64,000 nt of DNA from Clostridia bacterium (GCA_900766495.1 CAAFVM010000012.1:1-64000), one strand, 5' to 3'; counted from the first letter of the stretch, positions 26,171 through 35,002 are shown. Program-made: numbers and translations. Notes: generated by a model from the sequence alone, not told the origin.

Positions 26171-27205
26171 TCAGGCAGGGTGAGCAACGGTTATCGTTGC
26201 GGTTTTTGCGAAGCGTTTAACCGAAGCGAACGCCTTTTCGCATTGCTCGCGGGTGCCGTAGCCCTCGCCCACGCACAGCAGGCGGTTAGCCGTTGAAAAT
26301 ATTTTAAATACGAAATTGCCGTTTTTATCTACGTTTATGGCGTAGTTGTCGTTTTCGATGTTCTTTTTAAGCGTTTCTATGCCGCTTTTACAACCGCTTA
26401 ACGAAGAATAACTTTCGCCCGCAAGCATAAGTTCGCCGTTCGAAGCGTGCAATGTTGCGGTAAATCTGCCGTTTTCTTCGGTAATTATCCATTTGCCCGC
26501 ATACTTAACCTTTTCTTCTTTTGTTGCGGGGGCGGCTTGCTCGGGTTCTTCCGTCTGGCTTTTTTCTGCGGCGGTTTCTTTATTTTCTTTTGCCTGCCGA
26601 TTGTTGTTTTTTACCGCGGGGTTAGCTTTCTTCTCGGTTTTAATCGGCTTTATTTCTTCGGATTTTTGCTCGGATGAAATTTCGTTTTCGTCAGAATTTT
26701 CTACTGAATTTTCGGCATTTACCGAGGGCTCTTCTGCTGCAGCGTTTTGCGAAAGATCATCGTCTATGATAAATGCTTCCGAAATATTTTCGGCTGAAGT
26801 TTCCGAAAGTTCTTTTTCCGCAGGCTGTTCGTCTTCAATTTTTATTTCTTCGGTTTCTGTTGAATTATCCTCGTTTTCGGCAGGAGTTTCGCCCGATATT
26901 TCGGCAGCGTTTTCTTCGTTTTGCTGCTGCGTAGAGGCTTCTTTTTGCTTGCTTGATTCTTTTTGTTTAAGCTCGTCTAAAATAGAACCCTGGTGTAAAA
27001 CGGGCTGTTTTAATTCGGCTTCGTTTGCGGCTTCTGTATTCGATTTTTCGTTTTTCTTGTCGCTTTTAGCGGGCTTTTGCTTTGCAAAACGCTTTTTTAC
27101 GATAATGTTTATCGCAATTATTACGACGATGGAAACAAGCAGAATCGCACCGAAAACTATAAGGTATCGGGTGTTGTTTTTAAGATATTGAATAATGTTA
27201 TTCAT
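26171..27205 (-). CDS. Membrane-anchored protein with acidic linker and two DUF1508 repeats
   Basis: The 344-residue protein has a single N-terminal transmembrane helix (about 14-36). A basic stretch and a long linker of about 170 residues rich in Glu, Ser, Ala and Asn follow. Two copies of a DUF1508 (YegP-like) unit form the C terminus: GKWIITEENGRFTATLHASNGELMLAGESYSS near 240-285, and FVFKIFSTANRLLCVGEGYGTREQCEKAFASVK near 295-335. DUF1508 proteins are small soluble proteins of unclear role, so tethering two of them to the membrane is unusual. GGAGAA precedes the ATG. It is a single gene, with its own terminator. Confidence 0.85.
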   Translation of the reverse strand: MNNIIQYLKNNTRYLIVFGAILLVSIVVIIAINIIVKKRFAKQKPAKSDKKNEKSNTEAANEAELKQPVLHQGSILDELKQKESSKQKEASTQQQNEENAAEISGETPAENEDNSTETEEIKIEDEQPAEKELSETSAENISEAFIIDDDLSQNAAAEEPSVNAENSVENSDENEISSEQKSEEIKPIKTEKKANPAVKNNNRQAKENKETAAEKSQTEEPEQAAPATKEEKVKYAGKWIITEENGRFTATLHASNGELMLAGESYSSLSGCKSGIETLKKNIENDNYAINVDKNGNFVFKIFSTANRLLCVGEGYGTREQCEKAFASVKRFAKTATITVAHPA

Positions 27206-27421
27206 ATTATATTCTCCGTTTTATTCGCGCGTGAATGAAAAAACTAAATCGTTTTTGCATTTTTTGCGCGTTAATCGGTGAAAATTATGCGTTTTATCGC
27301 ATTTTTCGCCGTTATTGTAATACATAAAAATTCATTAGTCAAGCGCAAAGGTGTTAAAAAACGCAAAATTGCCGCAAAATGGCGGAAATTTCGTCAAAAA
27401 AACACAAAGTGAGGCTTTTTT

Positions 27422-28684
27422 ATGAGAAATTTTAAAGTTGCCGTTATAGGCGGCGGTTTTTCCGGGCTGTGCGCCGCGGTAAAATTAGGAAAGGTTTTTA
27501 ATGAAAAATTGTTGGTGCTTGAAGCCAACAAGCGTGTGGGTAAAAAAATACTTGCCACGGGCAACGGGCAGGGCAATTTGACCAACGCCGACGTGCGCCC
27601 CGAATTTTATCACGGCGACCGCGATTTTGCCGCGCGCGCTCTTGAAAAATATTCTAACGCCGAAATTCTTGAATTTTTTGAAAAGCTCGGTGTTATTACC
27701 ACCTTGAAAAACGGAAGATATTACCCCGCGAGCGAGTTTGCCGGGACAATTTGCGACGGTTTGCGTTTTGCCGCGGATGCCTGTGGCGTTACCGTGGTAA
27801 CCGAAGCCGAGGTAACCTGCGTTGAAAAAACTAACGGCGGTTTCGTTATAAAAACCAAAAACGGTGCCGAAACATATTTTGCCGAAAAGGTTATTCTCGC
27901 TACCGGCGGAGCGAGCGGCTCGGGCTTTTTTACCGACGGAAAAAGTTACGCGCTTGCAAAAAATTTAGGGCATACGCTTACGCCTCTTCGCCCGTCGCTT
28001 GTGCAAATAAAAACCGAGCGCGAAAAAATACGCGGGCTTAAAGGAGTTAAAACCGACGCAAAAGTGGCGCTATATGACGATAAACGCCATATTCGCGAAT
28101 TTTTCGGCGACGTATTGTTTACCGATTACGGGGTTAGCGGCAACGCGGTATTTGCAATATCGGCTTATTTGGGCGACTGCCGCTCGCCTAAACTTAAAAT
28201 AGAATTTCTGCCCGAATTCACCCGTGAAGAACTTACGGATAAATTGACTTTAGCGGTGAAAAATCTTGAAAAAGAAAATAGCCGTGAAAGCAAAAACGAG
28301 AATAAAGTTTCGCTTGAAAGGGCGTGCTTTTCGCTTTTGCCGTCGCGCCTTACGCTTGCCGTTATAAAAGCCGCGGGGTATTCGCCCGCCGCCGTTGCCG
28401 ACGAAAAAGCTATTGCCGCCGTCTGCGCAAAAATTAAGAAATTCGAACTCAACGTAGAGGGAACGGTGGGGTTCGACTGCTCGCAGGTAACGGCGGGCGG
28501 AATAAAGACTGCCGAAATTTCCGACGATATGCAAAGCAAACTGAATAAGGGGCTTTATATAATAGGCGAGGAACTTAACGTGGACGGCGATTGCGGCGGG
28601 TACAATCTGCAATGGGCGTTCACAAGCGCTTCGGTTTGTGCCGACGCCATTATAGCGGAACTGAAAAATAACAAACGCGGCTAA
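27422..28684 (+). CDS. BaiN/HI0933-type NAD(P)/FAD-dependent oxidoreductase
   Basis: The 420-residue flavoprotein begins with the dinucleotide-binding motif VAVIGGGFSGLCAAVKLG and has the family hallmark RVGKKILATGNGQGNLTNAD near residues 39-57. VILATGGASGSGFFTDGKSYALAKNLGH near 157 and the C-terminal GLYIIGEELNVDGDCGGYNLQWAFTSA near 378 complete the HI0933 pattern. Relatives include BaiN, which reduces bile-acid intermediates in gut Clostridia, but most members have unknown substrates. It is followed after about 145 nt by another, unrelated FAD protein. Confidence 0.92.
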   Translation: MRNFKVAVIGGGFSGLCAAVKLGKVFNEKLLVLEANKRVGKKILATGNGQGNLTNADVRPEFYHGDRDFAARALEKYSNAEILEFFEKLGVITTLKNGRYYPASEFAGTICDGLRFAADACGVTVVTEAEVTCVEKTNGGFVIKTKNGAETYFAEKVILATGGASGSGFFTDGKSYALAKNLGHTLTPLRPSLVQIKTEREKIRGLKGVKTDAKVALYDDKRHIREFFGDVLFTDYGVSGNAVFAISAYLGDCRSPKLKIEFLPEFTREELTDKLTLAVKNLEKENSRESKNENKVSLERACFSLLPSRLTLAVIKAAGYSPAAVADEKAIAAVCAKIKKFELNVEGTVGFDCSQVTAGGIKTAEISDDMQSKLNKGLYIIGEELNVDGDCGGYNLQWAFTSASVCADAIIAELKNNKRG

Positions 28685-28829
28685 TAACGCGGTTAATAAA
28701 AATATGTAAATGGCGCTTGACGATAAAAAAGCAAAACGCTGAAAACGACGGCAAAAAGGCGAAATTAAAAATGCCATAACGAACAGCCTTAACAATAATA
28801 AGCAAAACGCGAATAAAAAAGGACTAAAA

Positions 28830-30401
28830 GTGAAAAAATTAAGCAATATAAAGCTTGCAATAGGCGAAGACGAAGCGAAAATAAAATATTACTGCGCGAA
28901 GAAAGAGAGAGTTTCGGTAAACGATTTAAAAGCGTTTAAAATAACCAAAAAATCGCTTGACGCGCGCGATAAAAACGATATTTTTTACGTTTATACCGCC
29001 GAATATTCGTTGGAAAACGAAAAACCGATAAAAAAGGAATATCCAAAGGCAAAGGCTACGGTCGCGGTTATAGGCGGAGGTCCGTGCGGACTTTTCTGCG
29101 CGCTGTATCTGGCAAGGTGCGGTATGACACCCGTGCTTTTCGAAAGGGGCGAAAACGTTGAAAACCGCGCGCGTACCTGCGACGGTTTTATTAAAACTCG
29201 CACGCTTGACGTAAACAGCAATTTGCAGTTCGGCGAGGGCGGAGCGGGCGCTTTTTCCGACGGCAAGCTTAACACTCAGGTAAACAACGAACGCGTGAAA
29301 GCGGTTGTGGAAGATTTCGTTTTGTTCGGCGCGCCCGAAGAAACGGCGTATCTTTCGCACCCGCACGTGGGAAGCGATAAATTACCCGAAGTGGTAAAAA
29401 ATATAAGAAACGAAATAATCCGTTTGGGCGGCAAAGTAAAATTCAACTGCAAATTTACCAAGCCGTATATAACGAACGGTGAGCTTAAAGGAATTTTTTA
29501 CGAAGAGCGCGGAAAAAACGGCTACTCGAGCGAGGCAAACTTCGGCGTGAACGACGAAAAATATTTTGCCTGCGACGCCTGCGTTCTTGCCGTGGGGCAC
29601 AGCGCTCGCGATTCTTTTAAAACTCTTAATAATTTAGGCGCGGCAATGGAGCCAAAGCCTTTCGCCGTGGGGTTCAGAATAGAACACCTGCAAAGCAAAA
29701 TAGGCTTTTCGCAATACGGTAAGCAATATTTGAAATTGCCCGCCGCCGAGTATAAACTGGTTTCGCATGCCGGCGCGCGCGACGTATTCACGTTCTGTAT
29801 GTGTCCCGGCGGGCAGGTTATGGCTGCCGCAAGCGAGCAAGGGCGGCTTGTGGTGAACGGAATGAGCCGCTACGCCCGCGACGGAGTTAACGCAAACAGC
29901 GCTTTGGTTTGCGCGGTTACTCCTGCCGATTACGACGGAACCGACCCGCTTTCGGGAGTGCGTTTTCAAATCGCGCTTGAAAAAAAAGCTTACGCTTTCG
30001 GCGGAGAAAACTGGAAAGCTCCCGTGCAGAAGCTCGGCGATTTTATGAAAAACAAAAATTCATCGTCGCTCGGCGAAGTTCTGCCCACCTATCCGCTCGG
30101 AACCGCGTTCGCCCCATTACACGAATTTTTTAAGCCTGAAATAACCGAAAGCCTGAAAGCCGCCATTTGCGATATGGATAAACGCCTTAAAGGTTTCGCT
30201 TCGTCCGACGCGGTGTTTACCGGGGTGGAAAGCCGCACGTCGTCGCCTTTGCGTATTCTGCGCGACGAAAAAGGCGAGTGCGTGAACGTTAGAAATCTTT
30301 ATCCCGCGGGCGAGGGGGCGGGATATGCCGGCGGAATAACCAGTGCAGCCGCCGACGGCATAAAAATAGCTATGCTTCTCGCGCAAAAATTCGCAAAATA
30401 A
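28830..30401 (+). CDS. Uncharacterised FAD-dependent dehydrogenase (COG2509 type)
   Basis: The 523-residue protein has a ferredoxin-like N-terminal part (residues 1-65). The nucleotide-binding motif VAVIGGGPCGLFCALYLARCG follows near 75-95, with the family signature SNLQFGEGGAGAFSDGKLNTQV near 130-152. The C-terminal motif YPAGEGAGYAGGITSAAADGIKIA near 490 is also characteristic. HPHVGSDKLP and GFRIEHLQ support the COG2509 assignment. Its substrate is not known. Although near the BaiN-type gene, it is separated by about 145 nt and may have its own promoter. Confidence 0.9.
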   Translation: MKKLSNIKLAIGEDEAKIKYYCAKKERVSVNDLKAFKITKKSLDARDKNDIFYVYTAEYSLENEKPIKKEYPKAKATVAVIGGGPCGLFCALYLARCGMTPVLFERGENVENRARTCDGFIKTRTLDVNSNLQFGEGGAGAFSDGKLNTQVNNERVKAVVEDFVLFGAPEETAYLSHPHVGSDKLPEVVKNIRNEIIRLGGKVKFNCKFTKPYITNGELKGIFYEERGKNGYSSEANFGVNDEKYFACDACVLAVGHSARDSFKTLNNLGAAMEPKPFAVGFRIEHLQSKIGFSQYGKQYLKLPAAEYKLVSHAGARDVFTFCMCPGGQVMAAASEQGRLVVNGMSRYARDGVNANSALVCAVTPADYDGTDPLSGVRFQIALEKKAYAFGGENWKAPVQKLGDFMKNKNSSSLGEVLPTYPLGTAFAPLHEFFKPEITESLKAAICDMDKRLKGFASSDAVFTGVESRTSSPLRILRDEKGECVNVRNLYPAGEGAGYAGGITSAAADGIKIAMLLAQKFAK

Positions 30402-30459
30402 CAATTAATTCGTCGCGGTTTGGCAACGCTCGGCAAACAAATTTAAAAATCGTTAAAAT

Positions 30460-30513
30460 ATTTGTAAAAATTTTACAAATAAGCGTGACAAAGCGATTTT
30501 TTTATGGTATATT
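30460..30513 (+). promoter_or_regulatory. Promoter with upstream perfect palindrome (UPF0173 gene)
   Basis: GTGACA (30485-30490) and TATATT (30508-30513), 17 nt apart, form a promoter about 130 nt ahead of the UPF0173 gene. Immediately upstream is a perfect palindrome, ATTTGTAAAA-A-TTTTACAAAT (30460-30480). Its position next to the -35 box suggests a regulator site. Confidence 0.6.
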
Positions 30514-30643
30514 ATATTTGCGAGGCAATAGTGCTATTAAAAAATAATCGTTTTTGCTCATAATATAGCGACGAGTTAAGCGCCGGCTTTAAATTTTTTA
30601 GCAAAATCGCGATAAGCGAGAGTCTTTGAGGGAGGAATTAACT

Positions 30644-31279
30644 TTGGCTGAAATAAAATATTTCGGGCATTCCTGTTTTTATATAAAAGGTAAAGAATTT
30701 TCGGTTGTTACCGACCCGTTTTCGGGAATAGGCTACGAAATGCCGAAAATTACCGCCGACTATTGCACGGTTTCGCACGGGCATTTCGACCATGCCGCTA
30801 CCGATAAGGTAAACGCGCGCGTAATTAAAGGCGAAAATGCGGCGTTTACTGGCGAAAAATTGCCTTTTACCGCTATAAAAACTTATCACGACAACGAAAA
30901 GGGGGCTTTGCGCGGGGTAAATTACGCGTTTAAGTTTTGCCTTGACGGCGTTACTTTTTGTCACCTCGGCGATTTAGGCGAAAAATTCAGCGAGGAAGCC
31001 GCGAAGAAAATAGGAAACACCGACGTTTTGTTTATTCCCGTGGGCGGAAATTATACGGTTGACGGCGAGCAAGCCGAAAAGTTTGCGCGGGCGATTGATC
31101 CTTATATAATTATCCCTATGCACTATAAAACGCCGCGTTCGAAAATTGATATATCCGCGGCGGACGATTTTTGTTCGCGCTTTAACGCCGTTATAAAAAA
31201 AGACGACGAAATATCGATTGAAAAAGCCGACCTTAAAGAAAAACTTACGGTTTGGCTTTTAGACTCTTCGAACTTTTAA
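30644..31279 (+). CDS. UPF0173 metal-dependent hydrolase
   Basis: The 211-residue protein has the small metallo-beta-lactamase fold of the UPF0173 family: YFGHSCFYIKG at the start, TDPFSG near 26, the metal motif VSHGHFDHAAT near 46-56, FCHLGDLGE near 110 and IPMHYKTPRSKID near 164. The true substrate is unknown. The start is a TTG supported by GGAGG 8 nt upstream; the longer TTG-initiated frame would place that GGAGG inside the gene. It has its own promoter with a palindrome. Confidence 0.88.
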   Translation: MAEIKYFGHSCFYIKGKEFSVVTDPFSGIGYEMPKITADYCTVSHGHFDHAATDKVNARVIKGENAAFTGEKLPFTAIKTYHDNEKGALRGVNYAFKFCLDGVTFCHLGDLGEKFSEEAAKKIGNTDVLFIPVGGNYTVDGEQAEKFARAIDPYIIIPMHYKTPRSKIDISAADDFCSRFNAVIKKDDEISIEKADLKEKLTVWLLDSSNF

Positions 31280-31398
31280 TATATAAGAATTTATAAAAAC
31301 GACGTATCATATTTTATAAAATATAAACTACATACAAATATAAAAATCGGTTCCGACCCGAAAGCCGAAAAAGTGAGGGCGGAAACCACGAGGTAGAA

Positions 31399-32817
31399 AT
31401 GGACGAAAAAGGATTGCCCGCCGTAAACGAGCTAAAAGGAATGACTATTCATCAACTGCGCGTATGGCTGAAAAAGCTTGGAGGAACGCCGAGCAACAAG
31501 CCGAGTGCCGTTCTGGTTGAAGAAATAACCGGAATTTTAAACGGTAAACAGCCCGTTAAAAAAAGCAACCGAGGCAGAAAACCTAAATACGTTTTGCAGG
31601 AAAGCGTTGTAAACGTCAACGAAATAAAAAGCGGTTACGCGCGTTTTAAAACCTGCGATAAGCTTCCCGCCGAGTTTTTGTCGGGCAGGAAAGCGCCGCT
31701 CAGTGCGCACGGAGTAACCGCTCCGTTCAGCGTGTCGGTAGCGTCCGACGACAAAGCAGTTCGTCGTCCGGTTATAGCCGACGGCGTACTGGTAGCCGAG
31801 TTCGAGCAGCCCTACATCGTAAACTACGACGAACGTTCGCGCAATCCCGTGTTTTATCTTAAAAACGGGATTGTTGAGTTTTATAAGCTGAAAACAGGCG
31901 ATTATATAACCGGTCATGCGGTTGAAACCTCCGGCAAATATATAACCACCGAGGTTGAAAAAATAAACGGAGTAAGCCGAGACGAATGGAAGCGCGGCGC
32001 TAATTTCGAAGACATTCCGTCGGTTTATCCGTGCGAAAGGTTTACGCTTTCGTCGGCGGTATGCTGCCGCGCGGTCGATTTGTTCAGCCCCATAGGAAAG
32101 GGCAGCCGCGTTCTTATAAAAGAAAGCGCGCGCACCAACACCGACGCATTGCTTTCGGCTGTTTGCTCCGCCGTTCAGAATCAGGCGCATATGGTGTTTA
32201 TGCCCGTTTGCGCTATGCCCGAAGATATAGGCGAATATGCCGAAAAACTTAATAAAGCCGAGGTTGTGGCAAGCGATTTCGGAACCGACGGAGACGAGGC
32301 TCTTTCGCGTTTTTACGTTTATTACGAGCGTGCGAAACGACTTTTCGAACAGGGCGAAGACGTGGTTATGGTTATAAATTCGCTTCAAAAGCTTTACCCG
32401 CTTATAGTAAACGCCTATAACGAAGACAAAACGGCTAACGCCATGGCTGAGGTGAAAAGAATTCTTGCCTGCGCCAAAAATTCGGCGGAAAACGGCAGTT
32501 TTACCTTAATTGCTGTTATGGACGAAAGCGAATGCCCCGAACTTTGCGGCGAAATAGAAGAGCTGTTTAATTGCCGAATCGAACTTACGGCTGACGCGAA
32601 ATATCGTTCGCTCGGCGGGGTGGACGTTTGCAAGAGTTTTTCTAAACGCATGGATAAAACCTGCGACGAAACCCGCTGCGAAGCCGTGGAAAAACTGCGC
32701 GACCTTATTATAGAAAAAGACGAACCCGCTATTTTAGCCGAGATCTTTAAAATTGCTTCCGACAACGACGAAATCGCGCTTAACGCCGATAATTTTATTA
32801 AAGAGCTGAAAGCCTGA
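31399..32817 (+). CDS. Rho-like protein with a degenerate ATPase site
   Basis: The 472-residue protein follows the termination factor Rho from end to end. It has a Rho-N/SAP-like start (MTIHQLRVWLKKLGGTPSNK), a basic patch, then an RNA-binding-domain-like part (FYLKNGIVEFYKLKTGDYITGHA near 152-174). The core motif is FEDIPSVYPCERFTL, then AVDLFSPIGKGSRVLI near 225-240. The P-loop that should follow reads KESARTNTDALL (241-252) and lacks the Gly-Lys-Thr. Walker B reads DVVMVINSL (321-329) with Asn for Asp. The Q-loop Gly-Gly and the R-loop are also missing. ERAKRLFEQGEDVV and AKNSAENGSFTLIAVM match Rho closely. I infer an ATPase-dead Rho relative, perhaps a regulator of Rho or an RNA binder. 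Confidence 0.8.
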   Translation: MDEKGLPAVNELKGMTIHQLRVWLKKLGGTPSNKPSAVLVEEITGILNGKQPVKKSNRGRKPKYVLQESVVNVNEIKSGYARFKTCDKLPAEFLSGRKAPLSAHGVTAPFSVSVASDDKAVRRPVIADGVLVAEFEQPYIVNYDERSRNPVFYLKNGIVEFYKLKTGDYITGHAVETSGKYITTEVEKINGVSRDEWKRGANFEDIPSVYPCERFTLSSAVCCRAVDLFSPIGKGSRVLIKESARTNTDALLSAVCSAVQNQAHMVFMPVCAMPEDIGEYAEKLNKAEVVASDFGTDGDEALSRFYVYYERAKRLFEQGEDVVMVINSLQKLYPLIVNAYNEDKTANAMAEVKRILACAKNSAENGSFTLIAVMDESECPELCGEIEELFNCRIELTADAKYRSLGGVDVCKSFSKRMDKTCDETRCEAVEKLRDLIIEKDEPAILAEIFKIASDNDEIALNADNFIKELKA

Positions 32818-32948
32818 TTTTGTTCGCGTTTAAATTATGCCTTTAATTTTTAATGCGTTTGCGTTTTGTCTCCTGTTGAAGCCGTAAAAAAGCGATTGAC
32901 GGGCGAGCGGTTAAAAACGTCGGCAACAAAAAACAAGCCGATTAACAA

Positions 32949-33560
32949 TTAAAAAAGCGATAAAAAATATTCGTATATTTCGTTGCCGCGGTTTTCCATT
33001 CTTTCGGGGTGAAACTGTACGGCAACGATTTTTTTATTTAAATTCTGTATGGCTTCTATTGTTCCGTCGGGCGCCCGCGCACAGATTTTCAGCCCCGCTC
33101 CCACAATTTTTACCGCCTGTTTATGCGCCGAATTAACCGTAAATTTCTCGCCGAAAAGTTTATATGTAAAACCGCCTTGCGTGCTGAATATCGGGTGGTA
33201 AACGTCGGTTCCCGCGGCGTAGTGCATGTCGGCGCGCCTGATTTTTTGCTCTAACGTTCCGCGAAAATAAACGTTGAGCATCTGCATGCCGCGGCATACC
33301 CCCATAATAGGCTTGTTTTGCTTTAAAAAAACGGCTATAAGGTATTGTTCCGCGCAGTCGCGTTTTAAATCTACGCCGGTGCAGAACCGTTCGGCGCTGT
33401 TATAAAAACATGGCGAAACGTCGCCGCCGCCCGGCAAAAGCAAGCCGTCGCACTCGCGCGAAAGTTCGGCGTTTTCGCTTATAACCGCCTGTGCGCCCGC
33501 GTCGTTCAACGCGCGCGCGTAATTATCGTAACCTTTGCCGTAAATAAAAATTTTTTTCAT
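32949..33560 (-). CDS. Class I glutamine amidotransferase-like hydrolase (peptidase C26)
   Basis: The 203-residue enzyme has the GATase1 triad motifs: GVCRGMQMLNVY (Cys nucleophile near residue 98), and QFHPERM (His and Glu near 187-189). LLLPGGGDVSPCFY near 40 is typical of gamma-glutamyl-GABA hydrolases such as PuuD. It is short compared with PuuD (about 250 residues). It may break gamma-glutamyl bonds in polyamine or peptide metabolism; a polyamine importer operon lies 6 kb away. No Shine-Dalgarno sequence precedes the ATG, and a TAGTAT box sits 6 nt upstream of it, so the mRNA may be leaderless. Confidence 0.85.
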   Translation of the reverse strand: MKKIFIYGKGYDNYARALNDAGAQAVISENAELSRECDGLLLPGGGDVSPCFYNSAERFCTGVDLKRDCAEQYLIAVFLKQNKPIMGVCRGMQMLNVYFRGTLEQKIRRADMHYAAGTDVYHPIFSTQGGFTYKLFGEKFTVNSAHKQAVKIVGAGLKICARAPDGTIEAIQNLNKKIVAVQFHPERMENRGNEIYEYFLSLF

Positions 33561-33624
33561 ACTAACATACTACGCAAAATTTGTTTGTTTTGCCATAGCG
33601 TTTTTACGTTCGGTTGCGTTAAGG

Positions 33625-33654
33625 TTGACAAAAAGCGGTTTTAAATGTTAGTAT
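33625..33654 (+). promoter_or_regulatory. Promoter of the nucleosidase-like gene
   Basis: TTGACA (33625-33630) and TAGTAT (33649-33654) are separated by 18 nt. The -10 box overlaps a 9-nt motif, ATGTTAGTA (33645-33653), whose exact reverse complement lies at the start of the divergent C26 gene (33560-33568). Confidence 0.55.
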
Positions 33655-33751
33655 AAATAAAGAAAACATTATTTTTGTTTCAGCCGCGGTTGTTGTTTGT
33701 AATATCGTTATATTTTGCCGCGACGGAAGACGGAAAAAGGAAAAAAATAAA

Positions 33752-34426
33752 ATGCAAAAAATAGGACTTGTTATAGCCATTGAAGAAGAGTTTAAAGTAT
33801 TTTTAAAAAAGCTTGGCGGAGCGAAAAACGTTAAAGCGGGTGCCTATGACGTGTGCGAATGCCGTGCGGGCGATAAAATTGTGTATGCTGTGAAGACGGG
33901 GGCGGGTGAGCTTTGCGCCGCGGCGGCAACTCAATTTTTAATAACGGCGTTCGGCGCAGAGCTTATAGTGAACGCCGGCGTTTGCGGAAATTTAAGTAAA
34001 AATTTAAAAATATTAGATACCGTCGTCGTAAAAGAGGTGGTTCACTATCAGTACGACATATCCGCCGTAGACAACTGCGCCGTGGGCAAATACGAACAGT
34101 TCGAAAGCGTGAACATTCCGTCGGATGAGTTTTTCCGCGAAAAAGTGCTGTCGTCGTTTGATTTCATAAAAGAGGCGCGTTGCGCTTCGGGCGATAAATT
34201 TATTGCGGAAAAAGCCGATAAAGAATATTTGGCGAAAAATTTCGGCGCGGAAATATGCGAAATGGAAGCGGCTGGCATAATTATAACCTGCAAGAAAAAC
34301 GGCGTGCCTTGCCTTATCGTAAAATCGGTTAGCGACGATTGCGACGATATGGACTTTTTAACATACGTTGAAAAAGCCGCCGAGCAGGTTTCGGACGCGG
34401 TTATAAAAACCGTTTCCGCGCTGTAA
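33752..34426 (+). CDS. MTA/SAH nucleosidase-like purine nucleosidase
   Basis: The 224-residue protein has the PNP/UDP-phosphorylase family core: IGLVIAIEEEF, TGAGELCAAAATQFLI near 51-66, IVNAGVCGNL near 73, SGDKFI near 146, CEMEAAGI near 168-175 with the ribose-binding Met-Glu, and SVSDD near 190 with the catalytic Asp. These fit 5'-methylthioadenosine/S-adenosylhomocysteine nucleosidase, which salvages adenine and methylthioribose left by SAM use, including polyamine synthesis. The Gly-to-Ala change in EMEAAG is mild. The exact nucleoside is not certain. Confidence 0.82.
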   Translation: MQKIGLVIAIEEEFKVFLKKLGGAKNVKAGAYDVCECRAGDKIVYAVKTGAGELCAAAATQFLITAFGAELIVNAGVCGNLSKNLKILDTVVVKEVVHYQYDISAVDNCAVGKYEQFESVNIPSDEFFREKVLSSFDFIKEARCASGDKFIAEKADKEYLAKNFGAEICEMEAAGIIITCKKNGVPCLIVKSVSDDCDDMDFLTYVEKAAEQVSDAVIKTVSAL

Positions 34427-34452
34427 AATTTTAACCGAAAAATGTAAATAAA

Positions 34453-34487
34453 AAACGCGGAAAAATAAAGCCGCGTTTAATTTTTTA
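34453..34487 (+). terminator. Terminator after the nucleosidase gene
   Basis: The stem AAACGCGG (34453-34460) with CCGCGTTT (34471-34478) is followed by a T-run. It is 25 nt behind the gene's stop. Confidence 0.8.
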
Positions 34488-34564
34488 TGTTAATAAAAAG
34501 GTTGATAATAAAGGACGGGAAATAAGTTATGCGCGCTTATTAAAACAACTGTTTAAGAAAGCAG

Positions 34565-35002
34565 TCAAATATAATCTTTCAATTTTTCTTCGCTGTTTTC
34601 TTCGAACACGCGGAATTTTTTCAAAAGTTCCAACACCTCTTTATCTATAAGCGCGCCGCTTTCCGAAATATCGCGTATAAGTTCGGTAACGCCCATAACT
34701 GTGCCTTTCATAGTCATTTCGGCAATGTGCGAATCGGAATCGTCAACCATGGTTTTCATTTTTATAGAAGCCGCAACCATCGACTTTTTCATTCCGCCCA
34801 CGTCGGTGAGTTCTATGCCTTTTTCGTGGGCGAGGGCGGCTGCTTCGGTTATGAGTTTTTCGTATCCGTCGCGTTCCGCAAGCAGTTCTTCTTTTAAACC
34901 TCCCTGTGCTTTGGGGATAACGTCGTCGAGCGATACGAGCGCCATTTGCGCGTTTTTGTAACAATTTTGCAATACCGTTTGGGTAATTTTTTGTGTTTCC
35001 AT
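34565..35002 (-). CDS. Small helical protein of unknown function
   Basis: I do not recognise this 145-residue protein. It appears entirely helical, with long amphipathic stretches (ITQTVLQNCYKNAQMALVSLDDVI, EELLAERDGYEKLITEAAALAHEKGI) and no signal or membrane segment. This could be a four-helix bundle of ferritin-like or DUF2383-like shape, which is only a guess. A Met-rich central part (MKKSMVAASIKMKTMVDDSDSHIAEMTMKGTVMG) is distinctive. No good ribosome-binding site is visible before the ATG. Codon use looks like that of the neighbours. It lies between two + strand units on the opposite strand. Confidence 0.65.
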   Translation of the reverse strand: METQKITQTVLQNCYKNAQMALVSLDDVIPKAQGGLKEELLAERDGYEKLITEAAALAHEKGIELTDVGGMKKSMVAASIKMKTMVDDSDSHIAEMTMKGTVMGVTELIRDISESGALIDKEVLELLKKFRVFEENSEEKLKDYI

